DNA of 64,000 nt. Source: Streptomyces sp. NL15-2K. Its GTDB lineage: Bacteria > Actinomycetota > Actinomycetes > Streptomycetales > Streptomycetaceae. Below the pieces are notes generated by a model. That model had not been told where the DNA came from and ran no database searches. It saw nothing but the letters and a program-made list of their open reading frames with translations. The position numbers were made by a program, and so were the translations under genes. How positions within the stretch are numbered: the first letter of the stretch is position 1; each line of letters starts with the position of its first letter. The stretch covers positions 7,855,501 through 7,919,500 of the forward strand of contig NZ_CP130630.1 of NCBI RefSeq assembly GCF_030551255.1, in the 5' to 3' direction. This document shows, one piece after another, positions 26,581-35,199 of this stretch.

Positions 26581-27051
26581 ATGTCCCGCGTGCAACTCGC
26601 CCTCCGCGTCCCCGATCTCGACGCGTCCGTCGCCTTCTACAGCAAGCTGTTCGGCACCGGACCCGCCAAACTCCGCGCCGGCTATGCCAACTTCGCCATC
26701 GCCGAGCCCCCGCTCAAGCTCGTCCTGATCGAGGGCACGCCGGGCGAGGAAACGCGTATGGACCACCTCGGCGTCGAGGTCGACAGCACCGAGGCCGTCC
26801 ACGCCGCCACCGCCCGCCTGAACAAGTCCGGCCTGGCCACCGACGAGGAGAACGACACCACCTGCTGCTACGCCCTCCAGGACAAGGTCTGGGTCCACGG
26901 CCCCGGCCAGGAACCCTGGGAGGTCTACGTCGTCAAGGCCGACGCCGACACCCTGGCCAAGGAACAGGGCAGCACCTGCTGCACCGGCCCGGCCGACACC
27001 GCCGTCACCGTCGCCGCGAAGGAACCGTCCGCCGCGGGCGGCTGCTGCTGA
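26581..27051 (+). CDS. arsI: ArsI/CadI-family C-As lyase (VOC fold)
   Basis: A 156-residue vicinal-oxygen-chelate protein. It begins MSRVQLALRVPDLDASVAFY, has MDHLGVEV with a metal His, TTCCYALQDKVWVHGPGQ with the vicinal Cys pair that binds trivalent organoarsenicals, and EPWEVYVVK with the metal Glu. The tail has further Cys pairs (STCCTG, GGCC). AGGAGGTACGCC precedes the ATG. Family members break the C-As bond of trivalent methyl- and aryl-arsenicals. It completes a small organoarsenical module with the flavoprotein and the Cys-x-Cys ArsR. Confidence 0.85.
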   Translation: MSRVQLALRVPDLDASVAFYSKLFGTGPAKLRAGYANFAIAEPPLKLVLIEGTPGEETRMDHLGVEVDSTEAVHAATARLNKSGLATDEENDTTCCYALQDKVWVHGPGQEPWEVYVVKADADTLAKEQGSTCCTGPADTAVTVAAKEPSAAGGCC

Positions 27052-27239
27052 TCCGCCGATGACCAACCTCCACACCAGCGAGGCCGCGACCGGTACGGGA
27101 GACCGCTCGCGGCCTCGCGCCCACCCTGCGCGCCACCCCGATCACCAGCTGGAGCAATCGTCTACCGCGCCTTCACGGCCCTCAACGCCCGGATCACTGC
27201 CGACACCAGTTGGTCGTCGGCCGCCATCACCAGTGCCTC

Positions 27240-27545
27240 CCGATGCGGATCAGTCGGCGGTGCAGCTCGTCCACTACGCCGCGGCCGCCGCGGTCCAGTG
27301 CCGGCGCACCAGATCGGCGTTCAGGTGCGCCCGCAGGTCAGCAGCGGACTGTGCCTCGCGGACGACCCGCTCGTACATGAGAAGCAGGTCGGCTTCGTCG
27401 GCGAGGTCGTATTCGTAGTGCGAGCCCCAGTCGATGTGCCGGGGCAGGGTCACGGCGCCGGAGGTCGGCCCGACCAGTTCGTCGAGCGACTCCGGAAGCG
27501 CGTAGATCCTGGCTGCGGCGTACCTGCTGATACGCCCAGCATGCC
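27240..27545 (-). pseudogene. Degenerate copy of the AbiEii-linked module (copy 1)
   Basis: The minus strand encodes SRYAAARIYALPESLDELVG, HIDWGSHYEYDLADEADLLL and AQSAADLRAHLNADLVRRHW, then jumps to TAAAAA and stops at 27274. Compared with the copy at 56663-56983, about 26 residues before the end are deleted. Beyond it the next gene keeps only DELHRRLIRIG (12 codons) of an AbiEii-type nucleotidyltransferase before unrelated sequence. No proper start is seen. This is a truncated repeat of the module near 56.7 kb. Confidence 0.6.
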
Positions 27546-27849
27546 TCAACCCGGTGCACCGTGGTACCGACGCTCGCACCCGCCGCGGGGCGACGGGCTG
27601 AGCACAAACGTGCCAGTCACTGGCCCGTGAAACTGCGTCGTCGACGCTCGCTGTGGCGGCGAAGGCATGGTGAGTCATGGTGCGGAACCGGCCACGCCAG
27701 GACCGGGCGTGACCAGCGGCGACGGAAGCCGTGCCGAACGTCCGATAATCCGGAACCGTCAACCGTGCGTGGCCGAATGCCCTCTTGTCGGGGGATGTTC
27801 GAATGAATCAGCCGGGCAGTCATGCCGCGCCGATCAAGAGGAGGCGGGC

Positions 27850-28101
27850 ATGAACTCAAACGAACATCAAACCGGTGCCACACCGGACCCCAAGCAGACA
27901 CCGGACCAGTCTCCGGCGCAGCCGCCCATTGAAAAACCCCAAGACCGCGGTAGCGCGTGCGGGCCATCCGCGCCGGCCTGGCCCAGGGCGCCAGCCCCCG
28001 CTGCTGACCTGTCGTCAGGGCCCAACGTACTTGCCCCCGAGCGACGGTGGTGGTGGTCGTGGTCCTCCGCCACCGGCACTAATGGGCGGTACGTGTGGTG
28101 A
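27850..28101 (+). CDS. Small hypothetical protein
   Basis: ATG 27850 follows an excellent AAGAGGAGG ribosome-binding site. The product is 83 residues, starts MNSNEHQTGATPDPKQTPDQ and is Pro/Gln-rich. It then turns into Ala/Pro- and Trp-rich sequence that does not look conserved. It overlaps the 3' end of the convergent acetyltransferase gene by 23 nt. It may be the N-terminal stub of a frameshifted small protein. Confidence 0.4.
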   Translation: MNSNEHQTGATPDPKQTPDQSPAQPPIEKPQDRGSACGPSAPAWPRAPAPAADLSSGPNVLAPERRWWWSWSSATGTNGRYVW

Positions 28102-28678
28102 GGTCCTCGTCCGTGATGGGGCGGACCACCCGGCAAGGGGTTCCGACCGCGACGGTCATCGGGGGAATGCTGCGGCTGACGATGCTGCCGGCGCCGATGA
28201 CCGACCCATATCCGATACGGACGCCGGGCAGGACCACCGCGTTGCTGCCGATCCACACCTTGTCCTCGATCACGATCGGTTCGGAGAACCGTCCGAAGTC
28301 AGCGCGTCGTGAGGGATGCACCGGGTGTCCCGTTGTGGTCAGTGTCACGCTGGGCGCGATCATGACACCGTTGCCTATGCGGATGTCCACGTCGTCTACG
28401 AACGTGAGGTTCACGTTCCCGAAGAAGTCGTCGCCGATGTGGACGTTGCTGCCGAACCCGGCGTGGAACGGCGGCAGCAGCACCGTGCGTTCACCGACCG
28501 AGCCGAAGATCGCGACGAGCAGCGATCGACGTTTCTCCGTTTCGTTCGGTGGTGTGTGGTTGTACTCGAAGATCTCCTCGGTGCGGCGCCGAGGGGCCAG
28601 GAAGGCCGCTTCCGACTCGGTGTAGACGAGCCCCTTGGCGATGCGGGCCAGGACTTCTTCCTCGTGAGCATGCGTCAC
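28079..28678 (-). CDS. Sugar O-acetyltransferase (maltose/NodL type)
   Basis: A 199-residue left-handed beta-helix acetyltransferase. The N-terminal maltose-acetyltransferase domain (ARIAKGLVYTESEAAFLAPR) is followed by hexapeptide repeats (VHIGDDFFGNVNLTFVDD, VRIGYGSVIGAGSIVSRS) and the catalytic His in LTTTGHPVHPSRR. GTG 28678 is preferred (AAGGGAG upstream); an in-frame start at 28732 would add 18 residues. It transfers acetyl from acetyl-CoA to a sugar hydroxyl. Its neighbours are remnants, so no pathway can be inferred. Confidence 0.82.
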   Translation of the reverse strand: MTHAHEEEVLARIAKGLVYTESEAAFLAPRRRTEEIFEYNHTPPNETEKRRSLLVAIFGSVGERTVLLPPFHAGFGSNVHIGDDFFGNVNLTFVDDVDIRIGNGVMIAPSVTLTTTGHPVHPSRRADFGRFSEPIVIEDKVWIGSNAVVLPGVRIGYGSVIGAGSIVSRSIPPMTVAVGTPCRVVRPITDEDLTTRTAH

Positions 28679-28750
28679 AGCGGAACGCTCCCTTCGTTTG
28701 GGTCGGCGCCGAACCTCGGAGGCGTTTGTCACCTACGGTGGACAGCGCGT

Positions 28751-29078
28751 TCATCGGCGGATCGTTGCGATGAGGCGTCGTAGCGCGGCGTGGGCGGGTG
28801 GGCCCCAGGTGGCCTTGCCGCCCGGGCGGCCATGAAGGCCGGCCTCTCCGATGAGGATGCCGCTGAGGGCTGTCAGCACCGCCCAGCCGCGGGCCCGGCG
28901 CAGGGTCGCGGCGTCCACCACCGGCTGGTAGACGTCGTGGAAGCGGTCGGCGGCCCCGTCCGGCAGCAGTATCCAAGGGGCGGCGACCTGCTCGGGGACG
29001 ACCGGCCAGGTCGGGGTGCTGGTCGAGCAGCAGATCCCGGACCAGATCTGCGGTGATGTCGATCTCGGTATGGGTCAT
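28751..29078 (-). pseudogene. Aminoglycoside phosphotransferase-like gene, internally deleted
   Basis: From ATG 29078 the frame reads MTHTEIDITADLVRDLLLDQ and HPDLAGRP, an APH-family N-terminus. Then, in a different frame, comes VVPEQVAAPWILLPDGAADR, ending GPPAHAALRRLIATIRR at 28751. The catalytic middle (about 200 residues) is missing, so it is a deletion remnant. Confidence 0.65.
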
Positions 29079-29363
29079 GCGGAGCCACGGTAGTCGGACG
29101 CTGACCCGGGCGTTTGTGACGCCCAGCACTCAGTGCCGCTCACCATCCTCACTTCCTGAACTGGGCATTGCACGGCAATGCCCGTCGGCGCCTGGTTCCC
29201 CCTCGGCCGTCCTGCGAAGGGAGGAAGAGACACAGGCTGGCATCATCGGTGCGGGCCAGGTTTGGTGGGGATTGCCTCCACGCCCCTTTCTTGGCACCTG
29301 CCTTGCCGAGAGCCGTACGCCGGAGGCCGCCCCTGGGCGACCGGCGCGCGGACCTGCGGCTCG

Positions 29364-31922
29364 TCACCGCCAGATGGACTTCAGCTGCCACGCCTGCATG
29401 TGGTCGAGGGTGGCGGTGCCGCCTTCGGCGAAGACGTCGACGCCGGTGCTGGAGGGGTCGGGGAAGATCTGGTCGGTGATCACCGCTTCGCCATTGCCGC
29501 CGAAGACCTCGACGGACGACCAGTCGACGAGGATGCGTAGCTTGACCTTGCCGTTCTTGGGCTTCAAGGGTGCGGTCTGGACGCCGGGGAAGGTGCTGTT
29601 GAAGTCGCCGACGCCGGAGCGGGTGCGGTCGACGTACAGCTCCTGGGTCGTGGTGTCGTAGCCGATGACGGTCTCCTCGCCGCCTGCGCCGGTGCGAACC
29701 TTGAGGCCGAAGCGTTCGGCGTCCTTGAGGGAGAAGGTGGCCTCGATGTCGAGGGCCTTGCCCTTGGTCGCGCGGCTGATCAGCGGCTTGGAGGTGCTCC
29801 TGACGGTGACGCCGGACGCCGTCGCCGGGCGCTTCTCCCGGAGGGACTCCAGGCTGCCCACCGGCTTGCTGGTCAGCCGGGTCTGGCCGTTGATCGTGCG
29901 CAGTGCCATTTCCCGGGGAACGCTCTGCGCGCTGCGCCAGGGAGAGGTGGGGATGGACTGGCCGTAGTCCCAGTTGTTCATCCAGCCGATCATGTAGCGC
30001 TTGCCGCCCGGTGCGTTCTCCCAGGACACCGCCGCGTAGTAGTCCTTGCCGTAGTCGGTCCAGTCGGCGCGCTGTACGACGGACTTGGCGCGCGTTTCAG
30101 CGGCGGTGAACTGGTCGGCGAGGATGTGGCCCCAGCCGACGGTGTTCATGTCGACGATCTGGATCTGCGCCTTCTTGCCGACGTACGGGCGCATGTCGAA
30201 GGAGGCCCAGTCCAGGGTCTCGCTGTCGGCGCCGGTGGCGCTGCGGACGACCTCGCCGTCGACGATCAGGTTGACGGACGTCTCCTGCGAGACGCGCTGG
30301 GCCTGGCTGTCGGACAGCACGACATGGTCGACGTTGAGGTGGCCCCAGCCGCCGGTGTTGTCGTCGACGATCCTGATCTGTGCCTGCTGGCCGGCGAGGT
30401 CGCCGACGTCCCAGGAAGCCCAGTTGAGCGCCTCGGCGTCCTTCCCGGTCGCGCTGCGGACTACTTGGCCGTCCACGAGGAGCTCGACGGCGGTGGGGTT
30501 GTCGGAGCCGGCCGGGTGATTGCCGCCGCCGATGAGGAAGTTGATGTGCTTCTTGTCGATGGTGAACTCGGGCGACGTGAGCGTGCCGGTGGTGGAGTCG
30601 CCGTTCAGGAAGGTGTTGACCAGCCCGTCTCCCAGGAAGCCGGATACCTGCCCCTGGCCGGGGAGGGTGCCGGTGGCCGGTGCGGTGCCGAAGGCGTCCC
30701 CGGTCGCCGTCCAGTCGCCGTAGGTTCCGCCTTCGAAGTCGGCGAGGACCGTGCCCTCGGGCGGAGTCGTGTCCAGGACGGTTCCGGCCTCGTGCGGGTG
30801 CCGCCCGCCACCGATCTTGAAGTTCAGGTAGGGACTGTCCACGGTGAAGGAGGGAGAGGTGAGGATCCCGGTAGCGCCGTCACCGCCGTGGAAGCTGTTG
30901 GCGAGGCCCTTGCCGTCGAAGCCCTCGACGGCCCCCTGCCCGTCCACCGCCCCGGCTGCCGGTCCCTGACCGAACGCGGTGCCCGTGGTAGTCCACGCAC
31001 CGAAGCCGGCGCTCTCGAAATCCTGCACCGCCGTGCCGGTGGGTGGTGTGTAGGTGCCCTTGTCCTCGGCGGTGAACTTTTTGCCGTCGAAGTCGCCGAT
31101 GAAGTACTGCGAGCCCGAACCGCCCGCGATACCACCGGGGTTGATGTTGACGACCAGGACCCACTTGATGTTGTTCTTGTCCCCGTCGACGGCGAGGGGG
31201 AACAGGTCGGGGCACTCCCACACGCCGCCCGTCGCACCGGCCGGCCCGAACTCACTTTGCAGCTTCCAGTCCTTGAGGTTCTTCGACGAGTAGAACTGCA
31301 CCTTGTGCTCGGCGGACAGCGACACCGTCATCAGCCAGCTCTTTGTCGGCGCGTACCACTGGACCTTGGGATCGCGGAAGTTGGTGGAGCCGATGTCGAT
31401 GACGGGATTGCCCTGGTACTTGGTCCAGGTGCGGCCGCGGTCGGTGCTGTAGGCGAGCGACTGGGCCTGCTTGCCGCCGTTCTTGTAGGCGCTGGTGTAG
31501 ATCGCCACCATGGGCGGGTTGTTCTTCGTGCCGAACCCGGTGGTGTTGTTCCAGTCGACGACCGCGCTGCCGGAGAACACCATCTCCTCGTCGTCGTGCG
31601 ACAGGGCGAGCGGCAACTCCTCCCAGTGCACGAGATCCTTGCTCACCGCATGCCCCCAGGACATGTCGCCCCACGAGTTGCCGTTGGGGTTGTACTGGTA
31701 GAAGAGGTGGTACTCGCCCTTGTAGTAGACGAGGCCGTTGGGGTCGTTCATCCAGTTCTTCTCCGGAGTGAAGTGGAACTGGGGTCTGTAGGTCTCGGTG
31801 TACGGCGGGATGTCGGCAGCGACGGCCTGGGGGGCGAGCGGGGCGGCCGACAGGGCGCAGACGGTCGCCACCGCCGCCATCATCCGTATGCGGGCATGCC
31901 GGGATACGCGAACAGAGCTCAT
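29364..31922 (-). CDS. Secreted GH32 levanase / fructan beta-fructosidase with nested inserts
   Basis: An 852-residue exported glycoside hydrolase. Signal peptide about 1-36. GH32 catalytic motifs: NWMNDPNG (nucleophile Asp60), NFRDPKVQW, and WECPDLFP (acid/base Glu). The five-bladed propeller is interrupted after GSQYFIGDFDGKKF by about 330 residues and resumes at DWTDYGKDYYAAVSWENAPG. The insert holds two copies of a beta-sandwich module, the second nested inside the first. The C-terminal GH32 sandwich ends the protein. ATG 31922 follows AGGAG. It should cut fructose from levan or inulin outside the cell, feeding the importer encoded to its right. The divergent LacI gene is the likely repressor. 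Confidence 0.9.
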   Translation of the reverse strand: MSSVRVSRHARIRMMAAVATVCALSAAPLAPQAVAADIPPYTETYRPQFHFTPEKNWMNDPNGLVYYKGEYHLFYQYNPNGNSWGDMSWGHAVSKDLVHWEELPLALSHDDEEMVFSGSAVVDWNNTTGFGTKNNPPMVAIYTSAYKNGGKQAQSLAYSTDRGRTWTKYQGNPVIDIGSTNFRDPKVQWYAPTKSWLMTVSLSAEHKVQFYSSKNLKDWKLQSEFGPAGATGGVWECPDLFPLAVDGDKNNIKWVLVVNINPGGIAGGSGSQYFIGDFDGKKFTAEDKGTYTPPTGTAVQDFESAGFGAWTTTGTAFGQGPAAGAVDGQGAVEGFDGKGLANSFHGGDGATGILTSPSFTVDSPYLNFKIGGGRHPHEAGTVLDTTPPEGTVLADFEGGTYGDWTATGDAFGTAPATGTLPGQGQVSGFLGDGLVNTFLNGDSTTGTLTSPEFTIDKKHINFLIGGGNHPAGSDNPTAVELLVDGQVVRSATGKDAEALNWASWDVGDLAGQQAQIRIVDDNTGGWGHLNVDHVVLSDSQAQRVSQETSVNLIVDGEVVRSATGADSETLDWASFDMRPYVGKKAQIQIVDMNTVGWGHILADQFTAAETRAKSVVQRADWTDYGKDYYAAVSWENAPGGKRYMIGWMNNWDYGQSIPTSPWRSAQSVPREMALRTINGQTRLTSKPVGSLESLREKRPATASGVTVRSTSKPLISRATKGKALDIEATFSLKDAERFGLKVRTGAGGEETVIGYDTTTQELYVDRTRSGVGDFNSTFPGVQTAPLKPKNGKVKLRILVDWSSVEVFGGNGEAVITDQIFPDPSSTGVDVFAEGGTATLDHMQAWQLKSIWR

Positions 31923-31991
31923 GGTGTCTCCTAGTCCCGCGGCTCGTCGGCGCAGCGCTGACTGCGGCCCCGGCGCGGACGGACCGAAAAA

Positions 31992-32037
31992 TGACACCCC
32001 AGCGGCGTCGACGTCCACGCAGCCGACTGGGGTGTCA
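31992..32037. promoter_or_regulatory. 11-bp inverted repeat upstream of levanase
   Basis: TGACACCCCAG (31992-32002) and CTGGGGTGTCA (32027-32037) are perfect inverted copies 24 nt apart, 70-115 nt upstream of the levanase start. They could be paired operator sites for looping or a leader hairpin. Confidence 0.5.
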
Positions 32038-32048
32038 ACGACGACTTG

Positions 32049-32062
32049 TGTCATCGATGACA
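32049..32062. promoter_or_regulatory. Candidate LacI-family operator
   Basis: TGTCATCGATGACA is a perfect 14-bp palindrome with central CG, the general form of LacI-family operators. It lies between the divergent levanase and LacI genes. Confidence 0.55.
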
Positions 32063-32341
32063 GCGAGTGCCCGATTATGAAGGGCAATCCGGCCGGTGCG
32101 TCAACGGTTCGGGCGCGATTGGCCCGGGACGGGCCTGCGGTCCGTCGGGCGTCGTCGGCGGTCGGCAGCCGCCCCAACGAGTTCGGTCATGGCGGGTTGG
32201 GGTCGGCAACCGCGCAGGTCAGAGCGGTGGCTTGGGTGGCAACCGGCAGGCTTCTGCGGCATCGTGCGAGACCGAGATCGGCCGCATTAACGAGTTGTTT
32301 CCGGGGTGTTGACCGGTCGGGCCTTTCGGTGCTTCACTTCC

Positions 32342-32389
32342 GGGACCGGTACCGAAACCGGTTCCGGGACCGATGTCGGTACCGGTCCC
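32342..32389. promoter_or_regulatory. 14-bp perfect inverted repeat before lacI
   Basis: GGGACCGGTACCGA (32342-32355) is repeated inverted at 32376-32389, with the palindrome AACCGGTT (32356-32363) and further ACCG/CGGT units between. It is 75 nt before the LacI-family start and may be an autoregulatory site or an RNA hairpin. Confidence 0.5.
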
Positions 32390-32463
32390 ACAGGGCTCTG
32401 TACGATCGGCTCTTCGGTGCGGGAGGAAGTCTTCCGCCTCTGCGTGAAGGGAGGGGAGGTGAC

Positions 32464-33471
32464 ATGGGAGTCACTATCGCCGACGTGGCCGCGCGGGCCG
32501 GGGTCAGCAAGACGACGGTCTCGCGGGTGCTGAATGCCAAGGGCGAGATCAGCGAGGACACCGTCTCGAAGGTCCGCGAGGCGATCTCGGAGCTCGGCTA
32601 TGTGCCGAGCGCCGGGGCAGTGGGACTCGCACGCGGCACGACACAGATGATCGGCATGCTGGTCCCTGACATGGCCTGGGTCTGGGCCGGCATAGTGCAG
32701 GCGGTTGTCGAGACCCTGGAGACCGAGGGCTTCGGACTGCGCATGCTGACCGTGAACGGCGGTGAGGAGTCACTGCGCAGGCTGGGCCTGCAGGTCGCCG
32801 CCAAGTCGTTCGACGGTCTGCTGGTGATAGAGCCCGAGGGGACCCTGGCAGCCATCACGGAACTGCACGAAGCCGGACTGCCGGTGGTGCTGATCGACGA
32901 CCGCTTCCAGCGGCCGGGATTCCCCTACGTGGCCACCACCAACCGGGAGGGCGGTGAGCAGGCGGCGCGCCACCTGCTGGACCTCGGCCGCCGTCGCCCG
33001 CTGGTGGTGACCGGTCCCGACGAGTACGGCTGCACCCGGGAACGGCTGGGCGGCTTCGTCGACGTCTATGCGCAGGCCGGGATCGAGCTCGACCCGCGCA
33101 GCATCATCGGCGGTGACTTCTTGTTCGACACAGCCCGGAGCGCGGTCGCGCAAGCCGTCGCGGACGGCGTGGAGTTCGACGCGGTCTTCGGGCACAACGA
33201 CCCCTCGGCGGCCGGCGTGCTCGCGGCCTTGCACGAGGCCGGCCTGCGGATTCCGCAGGATGTCGCCGTGGTGGGGTTCGATGACGTCGAGCTGGCGTCG
33301 TACACCTATCCGGCGCTGACCACCATCCGCCAGCCGATGCGGGAAATGGGTGAGGCGGCGGCGCGTCTGCTGCTGGACCACGTGCGGAGATCGCCGGAGG
33401 CGGCCTCCTCGCGCATCGTTCCCACCAGCCTCGTGGTCCGTGGCTCGACGTTAGAGCCGAGCTCGAACTGA
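32464..33471 (+). CDS. LacI-family transcriptional repressor
   Basis: A 335-residue regulator. The N-terminal headpiece VTIADVAARAGVSKTTVSRV (HTH) and hinge region are followed by a periplasmic-binding-protein-like domain (GMLVPDMAWVWAGIVQAVVE, VVGFDDVELASYTYPALTTI). ATG 32464 follows GGGAGGGGAGG. By position between the levanase and the ABC importer it should repress both until a fructo-oligosaccharide or other sugar binds. Confidence 0.9.
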   Translation: MGVTIADVAARAGVSKTTVSRVLNAKGEISEDTVSKVREAISELGYVPSAGAVGLARGTTQMIGMLVPDMAWVWAGIVQAVVETLETEGFGLRMLTVNGGEESLRRLGLQVAAKSFDGLLVIEPEGTLAAITELHEAGLPVVLIDDRFQRPGFPYVATTNREGGEQAARHLLDLGRRRPLVVTGPDEYGCTRERLGGFVDVYAQAGIELDPRSIIGGDFLFDTARSAVAQAVADGVEFDAVFGHNDPSAAGVLAALHEAGLRIPQDVAVVGFDDVELASYTYPALTTIRQPMREMGEAAARLLLDHVRRSPEAASSRIVPTSLVVRGSTLEPSSN

Positions 33472-33866
33472 CGCCACGTCATCGCGATGCGCACCTGATG
33501 GCGCCTCGCGGCCGGGCGGTGCGTTGCCGGTGACGCACCGCTTCCCGTCTCCTTGAAACCTCGGCGAACCTCTTCGGACTCGCCTACCCGCAACTCAGGG
33601 CGGCTGCGCCTGCGTTCGCGCGGCACCGCCCCCATGCATTTCCGCCCGCGCGTTCCCGATCCGGGACACCGAAGGGGCGCCTGGCGCACCCCGCCCGGCC
33701 GCTACCCACTCCGCGTCGGACGCTCCCACCGCGACCCGCGAGGACCCCCGTCGCCGCTGTCAGCACAGACGCTGCCCACTCGTGGGTCGGCCCATCCGGG
33801 CGCCCGCCCCTTCCTACCCTTCGCCGCCCCCCGCGCCTGTCTCGCTCAACGGCAAGGAGCCGCATC
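33472..33866 (+). other. Gene-free leader between lacI and the sugar importer
   Basis: A 395-bp stretch without a credible gene. Open frames here have no codon-bias support. No strong dyad or terminator was found; it presumably contains the importer promoter. Confidence 0.5.
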
Positions 33867-35165
33867 ATGCGTATCACCACCCGTCACGCCGTCAGAACCG
33901 TCCAGACCCTGTGCGTCACCGTCACGGCAGCCCTACTGGCCACCGGCTGCGGCCGGAGCGAGGATTCCGGCCCCGGCAACGATGCCCCCGCCGAGATCGG
34001 CGCGGGCAAGGCCAAGGGGACGGTGGTCATGTGGTCCATGGGCGACCCCGACGACGACCTGAAGGAGCTGGCCAAGAAGTTCGAGCAGGAGAACCCGGAC
34101 GCAGACGTCAAGATCACCGCGGTCCCGTGGGACGGCGCCCACGACAAGCTGACCACCGCGATAGCCGGCGGCAACACACCGGACATGTCCATGGTGGGCA
34201 GCACCTGGATGGCCGAGATGGCCGCCTTGAACGGCTTCCAGGCCACCCCGACATCGATCAAGTCGTCGGACTTCTACCCCGGTCAGTGGGACACCACCAA
34301 GTACAAGAACACCCCCTACGGCGTCCCGTTCATCGCCGACACCCAAGCGGTCTACTACCGGACCGATCTCACGGCCAAGGCCGGTATCAAGGGCGCCCTG
34401 GCCGGCGACTGGGACGGATACCTGAAGGACCTCAAGGCCATCCAGGCCACCGCCGGCAAGGAGAACCCCAAGCTGCGCCACGCCAGCGGGCTGGTGATGG
34501 GCTTCAACTCCTGGATCTTCTGGCTGCCGATGGTCTGGCGGCAGGGCGGTGACATCTACGACTCCAAGACCGGAAAGTTCACCTTCGACACGCCCGAGGT
34601 CGCCAAGGCGCTGGAGAACTACGCAAGCGTTCCGAAGCAGGGCCTGGCGCCGACCGACAGGGCGGACAACGTGCAGGAGTTCCAGGACGGGCTGACCGCC
34701 GTCTACCAGGAGGGCGCGTGGGCCGGCGGCACCTTCCACAAGGACTCCCCGCAGCTGGACGGCAAGTGGAAGACCATGCCGATGCCGTACACCAAGCAAC
34801 CCGCCGGGTTCGCCGGCGGCACCGACCTGGCGGTGTTCAAGGAGGCCAAGAACCCCGACGCGGCATGGAAGTTCGCCCAGTTCCTGACCGAGCCCGCCAA
34901 CCTCGCGACCTATTCCAAGGCCACCGGCAGCCTGCCTCCTTCGCCCCAGGCGTGGACCGAGGGGAAGCTGACCGAGGACGAGAACATGAAGGCGTTCGCC
35001 GAGCAGCTCGAGGTCAGCAAGGCGCCGCCCGCCATCACGACCTGGCAGCAGATCGCCGACACCATCGACTCCGAACTGGAGAAGCTGACCCTCGGCAAGG
35101 CCACCGTCGCCGAGGTGCAGAAGACGCTGCAGTCCAAGGCCACCAGCATCGGCACCGGCCGCTGA
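33867..35165 (+). CDS. Sugar ABC transporter substrate-binding lipoprotein
   Basis: A 432-residue cluster B (CUT1) binding protein. Signal with lipobox LLATGC (Cys28). MWSMGDPDDDLKELAKKFEQ and TTAIAGGNTPDMSMVGSTWM are typical of the MalE-like fold. It is a secreted lipoprotein that hands an oligosaccharide to the two permeases downstream. No ATPase gene is present in the cluster; CUT1 systems of Streptomyces commonly share the MsiK ATPase encoded elsewhere. Confidence 0.9.
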   Translation: MRITTRHAVRTVQTLCVTVTAALLATGCGRSEDSGPGNDAPAEIGAGKAKGTVVMWSMGDPDDDLKELAKKFEQENPDADVKITAVPWDGAHDKLTTAIAGGNTPDMSMVGSTWMAEMAALNGFQATPTSIKSSDFYPGQWDTTKYKNTPYGVPFIADTQAVYYRTDLTAKAGIKGALAGDWDGYLKDLKAIQATAGKENPKLRHASGLVMGFNSWIFWLPMVWRQGGDIYDSKTGKFTFDTPEVAKALENYASVPKQGLAPTDRADNVQEFQDGLTAVYQEGAWAGGTFHKDSPQLDGKWKTMPMPYTKQPAGFAGGTDLAVFKEAKNPDAAWKFAQFLTEPANLATYSKATGSLPPSPQAWTEGKLTEDENMKAFAEQLEVSKAPPAITTWQQIADTIDSELEKLTLGKATVAEVQKTLQSKATSIGTGR

Positions 35166-35199
35166 GCGCCGCCGCCATGAGCACTCCTCGTACGGACGG

